DNA of 64,000 bases from Montifringilla adamsi. Its lineage: Eukaryota; Chordata; Aves; Passeriformes; Passeridae. Numbering within the stretch: position 1 is the stretch's first letter; each line of letters begins with the position of its first letter. The stretch covers positions 7,240,469-7,304,468 of the forward strand of contig JAGGNK010010225.1 in assembly GCA_017590115.1 (NCBI GenBank). The letters run 5' to 3'. Made by a program: the position numbers and the translations under genes. Below are positions 48,667 through 59,600 of the stretch, in pieces. Under the pieces are notes generated by a model. The model was not told the DNA's origin and ran no database searches. It worked only from the letters and a program-made list of their open reading frames with translations.

Positions 48667-50405
48667 CACAGAATCACAGAATAACAGAGTGGGTCATCTG
48701 GCCCAACCTTCCTGCTCAACCAGAGACACCCTAGAACACATGGCACAGGATTGTGTCCAGGCAGTCCTTGAATATCTCCAGTGAGGGAGACTCCACACCC
48801 TCTCTGGGCAATCTGTTCCACCACAGTCATTTGCACGATAAAGTTTTTCCTCATATTCACGTAAAACTTCCTGTGCATCACCTTCTGCCCAATGCCTCTT
48901 GTATTATTACATGGAACCGCTGAGCACAGCCTGGCTCCATCCTCTCAACTCTCTGCCTTCAGACACTTGTACATGATGAGATTCCCTCTCAGCTATCTCT
49001 CCTGGAGATTGAACAGGCCAAACTCTCTCAACCTTTCCTTAAAGGAGAGATGCTCTGGTCCCTCAATCATCGTAGTTGCCTTCCACTGCACCCGCTTCAG
49101 GAGCTCTATGTCTCTCTTTTACTGGACACAGCATTCCAAATGTGACGTCACCAGGGCTGAGTAGAGGGGCAGGATCACTTCCCCTGCTTTACTGGCAGTG
49201 GTGCTCCTCATGCACTCCAGAACACTATTGGGTCTCTTGGCCACAATGGCACTGCTGGCTCATGGGCAGCTTGCTGTCCACCAGGATCCCCAGGTATTCT
49301 TCTGCAGAGCTGCTTTCCAGCAGGTTGGCCCACAGCCTGTGCTGTTGCATGGGGTTATTCCTCTCCAGGTGCAGGAACTTTCATTTGCCTTTCTTGAGTT
49401 TTAGAAGGCTCTTCCCTTACCATCTCTCCAGCCTGTTTAGGTCCTTCTGAAGGGTTGCATAGGCCTCTGGAGTATTGGCCACTTCTCCCAGCTTTGTGTC
49501 ATCAGTGATCTCACTGGGGAGGCATCTACCCCTTCATCCACTGATGAACAAGTTAAACAAGAGTGGGGCCAGTATTGAACCCTGGGGAGCACCAGTAGTG
49601 ACAGCCCTCCAGCTGAACTCTGTGCCACTGATACAGCCCTCTGGTTCAGCCAGTTCTCAATCCACCCCACTGTTGACTCATCCAGTCCACTCTTCCTGAG
49701 TTTGCCCATGAGGATATTGTGAGAGACAGTGTCAAAAGCCTTGCTGAAGTCAAAGTGGACAATGCTCATTGCTCTCCCCTCACCCACCCAGGTATTTGTT
49801 TCACTACAGAAGGCAGTCAGGTTGGTCAAGCATGACTTGCCTTCAGTGAATCCATACTGACTACTCCTGATCAGCTTCTTGTCATCCATGTGGACAGAGA
49901 TGGTCTCCAGAATGAGGTGCTCCATCACCTTTCCACGGATTGAGGTCAGGCTGACTGACCAGTAGTTCCCTGGGTCTTCCTTTCTGCCCTTTTTGAAGAC
50001 CAGGGTGACATGTGCTTTCTTCCAGCCTTCAGGCACCTCTCCTGATGGTCATGACGTTTCAGAGATGACCATGAGCAGCCTAGCTGTGGTGTTCTCCAGC
50101 TCCCTTAGCACTCCTGGATGCATCCCATCAGGACCATTGGACTTGTAGATGTCAGATTTACCTAGTTGTTCTCTAACCCAATCCTCCTTGACCAATAGAA
50201 AGCCTTCCTTCCTTTACCCTGGTCTCTTGGGTCAGAGATTCCCAAGGGCTGGTCCTGCCACTGAAGACTGATGCAAAGAAAATGTTCAGTAACTGCCTTC
50301 TCCATGTCCTTTGTTACCAGGGTCCCACTTCCATTCAGTAACAGGCCACAGTCTTCAATGGCAATCTCTCTTTCCACATCTCTCTAATGGATGGGGACTG
50401 GAGGA
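48667..50405 (-). mobile_element. CR1 LINE, 5'-truncated, inserted within another CR1
   Basis: This is a minus-strand CR1 of about 1.7 kb, from mid-ORF2 to its 3' end. The tail at 48,667 reads CACAGAATCACAGAAT on the plus strand, the reverse complement of the CR1 terminal units. Next inward come the usual 3' blocks such as CTCCACACCCTCTCTGGGCA. The coding part is broken (see the pseudogene entry). It sits between two plus-strand pieces of a different CR1, so it is the younger insertion. No clear target-site duplication is seen, which is usual for CR1. The 5' edge is uncertain by some tens of bases. Confidence 0.9.
49100..50380 (-). pseudogene. CR1 ORF2 reverse transcriptase, frameshifted
   Basis: This is the C-terminal part of the CR1 polyprotein, which copies CR1 RNA into the genome at the target site. 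One frame stays open for 199 codons (50,036-49,437). It contains KKGRKEDPGNYWSVSLTS, a YGFTEGKSCLTNL block and reverse transcriptase motif A as FDFSKAFDTVSH (near 49,720-49,760). Motif B, GAPQGS (about 49,577-49,594), is in another frame, so a frameshift lies near 49,610-49,640. Downstream in yet other frames come DDTKLG-like words and the C-terminal AEEYLGILVDSKLPMSQQC. The N-terminal endonuclease is missing through truncation. It is inactive. Confidence 0.88.
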
Positions 50406-50820
50406 GCAAAATGCTTCCCAGGTTCATGGTCACCTGAGGAATGTACATAAATCTATAGGAGCCAATGAGATGCATCACAGAGGCCCGAAAGAGTTGGCTG
50501 ATGTAGTTGCCAAGCCACTCTACATGAGATTTGAGAAGTCACAGCAGTCAGATGAAGTTCCAGGTAACTGGCAAAAAGGAAATAGTGTATCCATCTTCCA
50601 AAAGAGTAGAATGAAGGACCCTGGGCATTAACCTCCTCTCTGTGCCTGGGAAGGTCATGGAACAGATCCTCCTAGAAGCCCTGCTAAGGCACATGGAGAA
50701 CGTGGAAGTGGTTTGAGACAGCCAGAATGGCTTCTCCAAGGGCAAGTTCTGCCTGATCAACCTCATGACTTTCTACAATGGCTTGATACCAGTGACATGT
50801 AGGACAAAGGGCAAACTACA
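50406..50820 (+). mobile_element. CR1 LINE ORF2 fragment, right half of split element
   Basis: The plus strand encodes VHGHLRNVHKSIGANEMHH, then KELADVVAKPLYMRFEKSQQ and WQKGNSVSIFQKSRMKDPG. After a frame change it has the KVMEQILLEALLRHMEN-type block and SQNGFSKGKFCLINLMTF. These are the start of the CR1 reverse transcriptase domain. They continue the ORF2 piece that stops at 48,666, with roughly 100-150 bp missing at the join, which suggests target deletion during the nested insertion. Similarity fades at about 50,820 before motif A, so this half lacks its 3' end. Confidence 0.8.
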
Positions 50821-53800
50821 TTGTCTTTTTAAACATGGATGTATTCATTCAAAAATTCTTAACCATAGAATTAATCTTAGAATCACAGAAGTTGTTTTCT
50901 GAAAGACTGAAGTATGCTGAACTCAACTATGTCTCAAATACCCAAAAAGTGCAGATACTTGGAGTACTGTTCCATGTATCTGACAGCAGGACAGAATCCA
51001 AAACTGTAAGATAAAGCTATGATTTTGAACACCTTGAAAGAGAATGCTAAAAATAAACAGCAATGGGAAAACACAAAAAAGGTGATATTTAAACAATAAG
51101 TAGCTGTAGAGTACACTACAGTTTCTTTTCTTTACAAAACACTGCCAGAATCTCTCCACTTAAGGATATTTTAGCAAAACTATACTCACCTCATTGCAAT
51201 TCCTGTACATTGATGGTATAGATGTTTATGCTGTGGCTAAAGTTGAAAAAACAACTGAAAATTACTATGCAGAATACACAATAGCAAAAACGAGGAAGGG
51301 GTGATATATGGGACCTTTGTCTGAAAAGACAGTAACACAAAACCTGGCAATTTCTTTGGGGTGTAAAACAAATTCCAATAAGGTAACCATAGAAAGTTTA
51401 CAAATTTTAATTGCTAAATATTCACTATTCTGCTAGTTATTTCTATGGGACGTAGCTAAATTGGCAACATTTGTAAGTTTTCTTCAAGCTTTTTTAGCGT
51501 CCTAGCAAGAAATAAGAATTTGAATAACAGGAATAATCTACATAAGTGGGAAAGAGAAAAAGACACTTCCAGAAAATATTTTATGTGTAAGTAACTCTAA
51601 AAGCTTCAGAGGTCAATAGACTACATCGCCCAGTGATCCTACTTCACAAGACATTATATTTTCTCCTGAACAACAGCACATTAGGCATACTGCAAAAATA
51701 AGCAGAGATACAAAAACATGCACCACCAGAATTATTCATGTTGTTTGTCTCATAGTGCCTGCATCCACTTTCACACCCTTCCCTCTCAATTTCCTTACTT
51801 TGTTCTAGATTTTTTTGGTCTCCTCTCAGTTATCTATTCCTAGTATATCATCTTCACAATCTTACCCATCTTTTTCTCACTTTATTTGAGAAGTTATTTG
51901 AAAAGAGGGCCATAACTGAACTTTCTATTGCAGAGACCTCCAAAAAATAAAAAAAAAAAAACATTTGTATAGCACCACTTTGCAATGGGGTGATAAATAC
52001 AATTATGGGGTCCAGAAGGAGGTCATCCTACTGAGCCTCTGTGAAAGTGGTGAAGTGGTACTTCCCTAAAGATAGCCCACAGAAAGAGGCCATGTACTCA
52101 CTCACAGAATTACGAGTATTGGCAGACAGTTCTCCTGATGCTGCATGGAGGGCAGGACCCCTTCTGGCCCCTGCTGGGTCTCAGCTGAACCATTAACACT
52201 ACAGCCTCCAAAACACAAGCATAAGACTCGGAGTGGTTTTGCTTGACAAAAATGTGACTGCTCCAGTCACATCAATCAACTAAAAGAGGCTGTGAAATTA
52301 AGCAGGATAAAAACCCCCAAAAAGGAAGTTCATTGCAGTTTCTTTTCTCTTTTAAACTTATTTCACTGTTTTTCTTATTTGCCCAGAAAAAGAACTGGAT
52401 ACATGTTAAACCACAAGAACATTTGACTGCAGTTTAAGATAAGTTATACTTGACTAATGCCAGGTTAATGATGAACATGAGCAAAATATTTGTGATTGGC
52501 TGAAAAAATAAGATTGCATTGATGTTAATGTTGCATTAACCTTATAAAATAGCTGATTTGGGGAAGTTAAGAGTTTTTGAGTGATGAGTGCTTAAACTTT
52601 TACTTGAAATCCAATTTCATGCTAGGAGGTACTCTCTGAACTTATTATTCTGCTTAATTTTTTTAAATTAAGGTCCCTCAAGAAAGGCTCTTAAGTCAAA
52701 GATCCTCTCAGGGATAAAAAGATAAAGGAATAAATTCGAAGAACAAAAGGCTGAGTGAAGGAAATAAGCAATGCACTTTTAATGCAGAGGGCCACTGCCG
52801 GCAGAGCATTACAGAGCTACATATTCCTGAGGGATATGGAACAGGAAGGGAGAAGTAAGGTGAACAGTGTCTGATGAACATGATAAGCCAGTCACAGAGC
52901 TGACTGCAGCACTTCGAAAGTCAACATCTGTATATTGAAATGGAAGATTCAAATAAGAGCTATAAAAATATGGGGAAAATGTGGAATTTCATGTATATAA
53001 AACCATTATTAATACTGATAAGCAAGGATTCTAACCAGTTTATGAGAATATATTTTAATAGTCATTAGTTATTAAAAATAACAGTTGAGTATTAGGATAT
53101 ATTCCTGTACCACATTATAAATCCAGGAGTCAGTCTCATTTTAATTACCGTGTATTGTTCTGCCCCCCGCCCCCTCCCCCCCATTGACATAAGGATGAAA
53201 GATCAACAAATGTTCAAAGAAACACAACAACAATAATTGCAGGTTTGCAATAGCTTCCATGGGAAGTGTGCTAAGTGGATAAGGACTCTTCAGAAAAGAG
53301 ACAACTGAAAAAAGAAGTTGTAGAGGTCTTTAGTATTCTGAGTTACTGGGAGTAGCAGCAGAGCAACAGGGACCTCTCAATCTGTCACCATAAACATACT
53401 ATAGAAAAGATTATCTAGTTCTTCAATTCCTTCACATTGCAGACAGTTCTCAGATGCCAGTGAACAAAATATCCAGCAGGAGGCAGAGGACTGTAACCCT
53501 TTGCACTTAGTCAACACTGAATCCACTAGAAAAAAATAATAATAATTTAAAGGAGGCCTTCCATTTAGCAAGAAGTGAAAACTATACAATCCTGCTTTGT
53601 TTATTTCAAATTCTGGATGTGAGTCTTCCCTCAAGATACATCTCTTGAAATACGTGAGCATCTTTCACAAACACATAAAAGAATAGTAACACACATAAGT
53701 GTTCAGCATTTTGATTTTCTTTTAGTACCTTATCTATTTACTTTTTTTCTCTGCTAAAAACCTACTGTTCTTTTGCTTGGGGTAGAAAAAGATTAGCTAT

Positions 53801-53960
53801 GACACGTGAACCACCATTACCCCATTTGTGAAATTACTCATTCTAGATGTAAAAGAAATGTTTCTGCTCATTGTTCAGTGTTTTTCTCGATTCAGCTCAA
53901 CTTGACTTCAATCTACTTGACTGACCTTACTCTCTGCTTTTTCCAATGTTGACATCTATT
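50821..53960. other. Unique AT-rich noncoding sequence, no gene seen
   Basis: No gene or clear repeat is visible apart from a C-rich run at 53,163-53,182 (listed). AGAATCACAGAA near 50,880 resembles the reverse complement of a CR1 tail but is too short to call. A run of A at about 51,949-51,961 is a simple tract. Confidence 0.5.
53163..53182 (-). other. C-rich run, possible G-quadruplex on minus strand
   Basis: The plus strand has C6-G-C5-T-C7, giving on the minus strand G7-A-G5-C-G6 with single-base loops. Three runs are seen. A fourth stem would have to come from splitting the longest run, so quadruplex formation is possible but not certain. It is an isolated feature in AT-rich DNA. Confidence 0.45.
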
Positions 53961-54415
53961 TAGGACTCGTGAGGCTACACCTGGAATAATGTGTTCGCTC
54001 CTGAGCTCCACAGCTGAGAGCTGTCTGTAACTCACTGAGATGAAAAGAGTCCAGCAAAGAGCCACCAAGTGATGAAGGAACTGGAACATTGTGCCTGAAA
54101 GCAAAGGCTAGGAGAAAGGGGATTTATAACCCTAAAGAAGAGAAATACCTGAAGGGAGGGTGCTAAGACGACTGAGCCAGAATCTTCTTAGTGGTGCTCA
54201 TGGGCAATGGGCACAAAAAGAAACACAGGAAAAACTTTTTCAGTACCTGACACAGGTTGCTCAGAGATTTGTGGAGTCTCCACCCTTGGATGGAGCCATC
54301 TGGACACAGTTCTGGGCAGCCTGCTTTAGCTGGCCGTGCTTGAGCATCAGGGTTGGACCAGGTGATCTCCAAAGGTCCCTGCCAACCCCAATCATTATGA
54401 ACTCCATGATTCAGT
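53961..54415 (+). mobile_element. CR1 LINE 3' portion (C-terminal ORF2 plus 3' UTR)
   Basis: This is a plus-strand, 5'-truncated CR1 of about 450 bp. It starts in the end of ORF2 (GTGAGGCTACACCTGGAATA, equivalent to the RPHLEYCVQFWAP-type block). It continues through AGTCCAGCAAAGAGCCACCA, AAATACCTGAAGGGAGGGTG and GGCAATGGGCACAAA. The tail has TTGTGGAGTCTCCACCCTTG, GGTTGGACCAGGTGATCTCC and AAAGGTCCCTGCCAACCC. The terminal short repeat is worn (ACTCCATGATTC). Stops and small deletions break every frame. Confidence 0.93.
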
Positions 54416-55821
54416 TTTTGCATCTGTCATGTTTCCTACTGAACAAAGACTAATTAAAGAGCACAAGTGTGTGTGTGTACATGTATGTGATTTTATATGA
54501 GTATGTATACTTACACACCTACATTTATTATGACCATGAAAAATTTTGCTTTGTTCCCAATTATAAATAGCAATATTTATCAAAAGGTTCAGCACTCCTA
54601 ATACTGATCCAACAGATTATTAGATTTTCAAGACATCTGCCTGTAACTAAATAACTATTTAATGATTATTCTCATGCCAATCTGAGTGATAATAATTACT
54701 ATGTCAGTGTAAGATTGTAAAGATAGAGGTTTGTGTAAATTATTTCTTTCCTAATAATTTCTGAGAAATTTCCTTTCTAGCCAAAAAGACATAATGAATT
54801 ATTTACATTGATTTTTATAATATTTCCTTAATATTTAGTCCCATTACAAATTAATCTGAATTATTAATTGAAGCATTAAAATATGTATATATATGCATTA
54901 TAGCAAGCCAGGTGAAGGACTGGGTTTTTTGATGCAAGCTCAAAAGCCACCCTTTGCAAGAACAGGTACTGAGAGTGTCCTGGCAGAATTACTCTTCGGA
55001 ATAGAAATGGCAAATTAATTTATCTTTCCACAATACGTTTTCTTGCCTTCCTCAGCATGAAATAAATGATAGATCTGAAGTGTTTTCCTCAAATAATTTT
55101 GGGAAGGAGGAAACCGTGTCTTTGGACTACAGCAATTAAACAGACAAAGCAACGTGACCTATGATGAGCAGTATCAAGAAATATTTTTCCTTGGGTATTT
55201 GAAATATATTCCCAGGCAGCAGAAGATTTGTTCAAAATCTCTCTAAGCTATGTTCAAGGGCTTTTGCTGCAGACAGATTTTCTAATTGCTCTTTACACAG
55301 CAAATCTCATGGCTACTGGCTACTTGTCTTCAACACGCTACATTCCTCTCAATATATTTTGTCAGTTTGAGAGGCTGAATTTGGGATACTGTCTCCAGCT
55401 GACCAATGCAGGAATGGGCGCACAACTAAACATTAAGACAGTGATAAAGAAATCCTAGAAATAGTATAACAATAGTGCAACAGTGTACACATTCTCATTT
55501 TAATTTCCTTTAAGTCTATACACTTCAGCGTAACAAGCCTAATAGCTATTAAAAGAGAACAGAAAATTTTCCAAACATGTGAAAGCATTTGTAGGAAAGT
55601 CATTATTGTTACCATTACTTTTGCTAAAACTCTACTGGGACCACAGTCTTTTTATTTTTTTATTAGCTCTCTACAAATAGGATGTGAATTCCAGCACATA
55701 CACTAATCAATACTTTCTCCTTCAGTACCCTGAGAAAATAAGGGATTCAGATGATATCTCCTTAAATGTCTTAAGAGAATGAGAGAATGCCTATGCCATC
55801 TCATATGCCTTAAAATGCTTA

Positions 55822-55824
<3 letters not shown>

Positions 55825-55856
<32 letters not shown>
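55825..55856. repeat. Poly(A) run, about 32 bases
   Basis: This is an uninterrupted A run followed by A-rich sequence. There is no AATAAA upstream, no recognisable cDNA-like body and no evident target duplication, so it is called a simple tract. Confidence 0.9.
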
Positions 55857-55858
<2 letters not shown>

Positions 55859-56476
55859 AACGAAAAGAAGAAACCAAAGAATAACAAGAAGCTAAGCACG
55901 TTCTCTCATTCTTTCCCCAAATATTCACTTGGCTTCATGGCACAATTGGCTATTTTCCATTCAAATGTGTTCTGAAAGAAAGCTTATTAACACTTAAGGT
56001 CAGCTCTAAAGCTATGATGAAACTCAACAATTCACTTTTTCAAAATGTGCAAAGCATTTTTAGCACTTTCAAAAAGTAACAAAGACAGTTGCTTTATTCT
56101 GTGCATTAGAAGCCTGATAAAAAGCCATTCATTTACTTCAGCGGGACTTAGATCAACTTTTCATCTTTCATTAAAGCTGCTCTATTCTTTCATTAAATGT
56201 GGGCCAAAGATTGGTTCTCTGTTCAGAAGAGAAAAATATTCTATTGGTTTATGGTATGATACTCTACAATTACATTGCTTTTGCCTGTTTCTTAAGTGGT
56301 TGCATTTATATGATAGCTGATAAAATGTTTCCAAAAGACTCTGGCCTCAATGAAGCACTTAAGTAAAATGATCAGATCCTCAAAAAACTCTGTTTTTTAA
56401 GCAGAGTTCCCAAGTACTGCAAGCTGCACTGTTCTATCAAAGAAAGAGTGTTCCAGTTGGCAGAATATTTTTGGTT

Positions 56477-56563
56477 TGTTTTTTTTTTTTTGGGGTTTTT
56501 TTTTTTTTTTTTTTTTTTTTGGGGTTTTTTTTTTTTTTTGTTTTTTTGGGGTTTTTTTGGGTT

Positions 56564-56606
<43 letters not shown>
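56477..56606. repeat. T-tract interspersed with G-runs
   Basis: About 130 bp consist almost only of T with G-runs at 56,492-56,495, 56,521-56,524, 56,548-56,551 and 56,559-56,561. It ends in about 42 uninterrupted T. The T loops between runs are about 25, 23 and 7 bases, long for a stable quadruplex. Poly-phenylalanine and poly-lysine frames through it are artefacts. Such a tract is prone to length and base errors in sequencing. Confidence 0.9.
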
Positions 56607-56607
<1 letters not shown>

Positions 56608-59600
56608 TCAACATGGCAAGCAGGAAGTGTCATTAATTCTAACAGAATACTTACATCAAGATTTGCCCTTCTCACCACTATAGTCAAGGGTTGTGCTTAG
56701 TCTGTAAAGGCATTTGAGGAGCCACAAGCAACACAGGTGTGGAAAATGTAGTACCAAAGTAAGTGGGGACATGGGCGTGAGATTGCAGCTTCAAAGCAGA
56801 AAGCTCATTTAAAAAAATATCTGGCCTGCTCTTGTTGCTGTGTTTAGATAATAGTTCTGCATTAGCCACATTACAGAACACCATTTTCAGATCCCTCTCA
56901 GATGATCTCAGTTCAGAGATTTGAGATGTCAGAAATGGGGTAAGACCATTCTGAATGAATCATCTTGTGGCTGAAACATCAGGGGGTGATAAGACAGCTT
57001 GGAGAGTCAGCTAAGATGTATTTCAGAGAAAGCAAGGCATGACAGCAAGTATCTGCAGCTATCCCTGTTGAACATTAGGAATATAATTTAACAAGAGAAA
57101 ATTGGCTTTCCCAGCACAGATTGAAATAAGCAGATGAACAATGACTTTGTTTCCCACAAGACTTCAATTACTCAAATTTAAACAAAAACAAATTCACAAA
57201 CACAACTGGAAGAATAAGAGTCATAGTTCTAGTGCTGAATCAACTTAAAAAATCTAGTGGTGTAACACCAATAGGGTAGCTGTTGTTCTAATAGCTATAT
57301 TAAACCTCTGAGCATAATCAAAATGACTTTGATATTTCCATAAGGCAGAGTAAACTCAGACTGAGTACTATGCTTAAACCATTAACAGTATTGTTGCCTT
57401 CTTGATGATTAGTTTGTGTTTGGAGTAATTTACTATATTTTACACTAGAAAAGGAGAAATTATGCATTAGGGAAGGAACATTTCTTCTTATTTGTCCCTT
57501 TTTGGAAATGGAGAAGTTTATCTGGCCCTTAACATAGTTTTCAAATTTTGTTGCTCTCCAAACTGGTTAAAGTTGCAAATTACCATGCCATCATTGGGCA
57601 GGCTTAATTCTGTTCTAGAGCAGAAACATACAATCCTCAACTTAGTCAACTCCCAGGGCTTTCTGTACGTACACAAAGGGACAATTTAGTCCTCTTCAGC
57701 ACCTTTTTACGTCTCTTCATAGGAGTATTAATTTGTCCAATGACACCAAAAAAGTTAATAGATACATGTAAACAAATTAGTAATCTTGTGTCTTTCTTAG
57801 TTGGCCCTAAGGCCAGGCCCATATGTTTTAAGCAAGGTCCGTGTGAAATGTTACATCTCCTAAGCATTTTTGAAGGCTACTTAACTCTCCTTCAGCATCC
57901 TGTAAGTGAATGTAGAACACATTATGCAGAGCATTAGCTGGGCACCTGACATGGGGGTGGTCTCAATCTGGAGTCTCATTTCCCAGACTAGCATAGGATG
58001 CAAGTGTCACAGAGGCAATGTGTTGAGCTCCCAGGAAAGCTGAGAGAAAGAAGGGACGTATGCCCTAAGTGATCCTTGCATGCAGAGAAGAAGCTGGATC
58101 TCTGGTGAGAAGGATGGCATGAGACAAAGCCTAAAAAATGAAAGGATGTAAAGAGATGAATGACACAGGCGGCGAAGGATTTGGCAGGGTTCCAGCAAGG
58201 ATTTAGGATATCTCAAAGGAGAGGGAAAGGGTGAAGAACAAGAGGGGGGGAAAAAGCAAGAGTCTGATTTATACCAACAAAAATAGGAAATTCAGCTAAA
58301 AGGCTGACAATCTGTTATCTGCTTATCACTCTGCATAGATATTTCAGTGGTATCGGGCAGTAGAGAGTGTCAAATTCTGTTCATGCTGTTACACCCACAC
58401 ACAGCTCAGTAGGTTAAGACTGGCATGTTCTAGCTTAATTGTGCCTGAGTCAGTCCAAGCACGTACTTTTGTAAGGTACTTTTTTTCTTTACAGTTTTCT
58501 TTTCTTATTTTTATTAGCAGGATCAAAAAGGATACATACAAGAGAAGACAAAACCACAAACTTTGTAGGATTTTATCAGGTCCAAATTAAACTGTTAGTG
58601 TGTTCCCATCAACAGACTATTCAACGGCACTTGAATGCCAAGCTCTTTCCAGGGCTTTACACTCTCACAAGGTGCTGACTTCCTCTGACGGAATTCGCTG
58701 ATCAGTGTTTTATAGCACAGGAGCAGCATCCACTGTACTGACCCTTATTGCCAAATAACAGTTGTGCTCAGGAGCCATTAGTGGAACACAGTACGGCTTT
58801 TCACATGACAAATACCACCCATGGAATGCCAGCCCGCATTTCAAATATAACAATACAGCTCTGTTACCATGGCATAGTTACACACTGTGTCAAATAGCAG
58901 CCTCCTGTTTATGTCCACACTTTGGGTGAGTAGCCACCAAGTTCAGAAGGAAGGCAATGCTCAGTAGCAAAAAATAAAGGTGTTAATTCTTCAGGTCCAA
59001 AGTGTACCTGTAAATGGGAAGTGGGAAGAGAGAGTGAGAAGGAGGAGGTATGAACTCTTTACATCTATACTGGAATTTAAACGTCCTCACTCCTTTTTTA
59101 CCCAATGACTTCCATCAAGGAAAAAAAAATGTGCAAGTTCCATATCTCTTTTACTTTATTCCAGAAGTTTTGAGATACAAGCAAATAGGAGAAAAAATAA
59201 TCACATCTGAGGCTTTCTTAAACAGAGAAAAAACTAATCTCTTTCTTTCATACTGTAAATACAGTTGCACCTGGTGAACAATAAAGAATTAAAATATTTG
59301 TTGTATTTCAGTTTTCCAGTTGTATCTGTCCTTCTTTCTACAAATACAGAAATGGATGTATCTGGGGTAGGAAAAGAATGTGTTACACACTCCCATTACA
59401 GGAAGACACCATATATAGTTTATTTGACAAACTACACTGCATTAAAAGGGAAGATGTCTGCAGCAAGGCCAGGGATAGGCTCAGGCTGCTGATCTATGCC
59501 CTTGAGATACACTAATGACAATAGGAGTTTGCAGGAGCCTCTATTAGAAGGAAAGTAGTTAAAATAAAAGAGCATCACCTGAACCTTCCTCAGACACAAG

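Noticed and set aside
49076..49450. Plus-strand open frames of 124, 74 and 68 codons over the 49-50 kb region
   Set aside because: They lie antisense to the CR1 ORF2 sequence on the minus strand, which accounts for the low stop density.
48350..50820. Twin-priming inversion as the explanation of opposite CR1 orientations
   Set aside because: The plus-strand right half and the minus copy both contain the same reverse transcriptase segment, so one element cannot provide both; nested insertion fits better.
50876..50895. AGAATCACAGAA resembling the reverse complement of a CR1 tail
   Set aside because: A dozen bases with no flanking CR1 3' blocks; too short to support an element.
56372..56700. 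Poly-Lys and poly-Phe open frames
   Set aside because: They are products of the T/G homopolymer tract and not real proteins. The same applies to the Lys-rich frames at 17,722-18,043.
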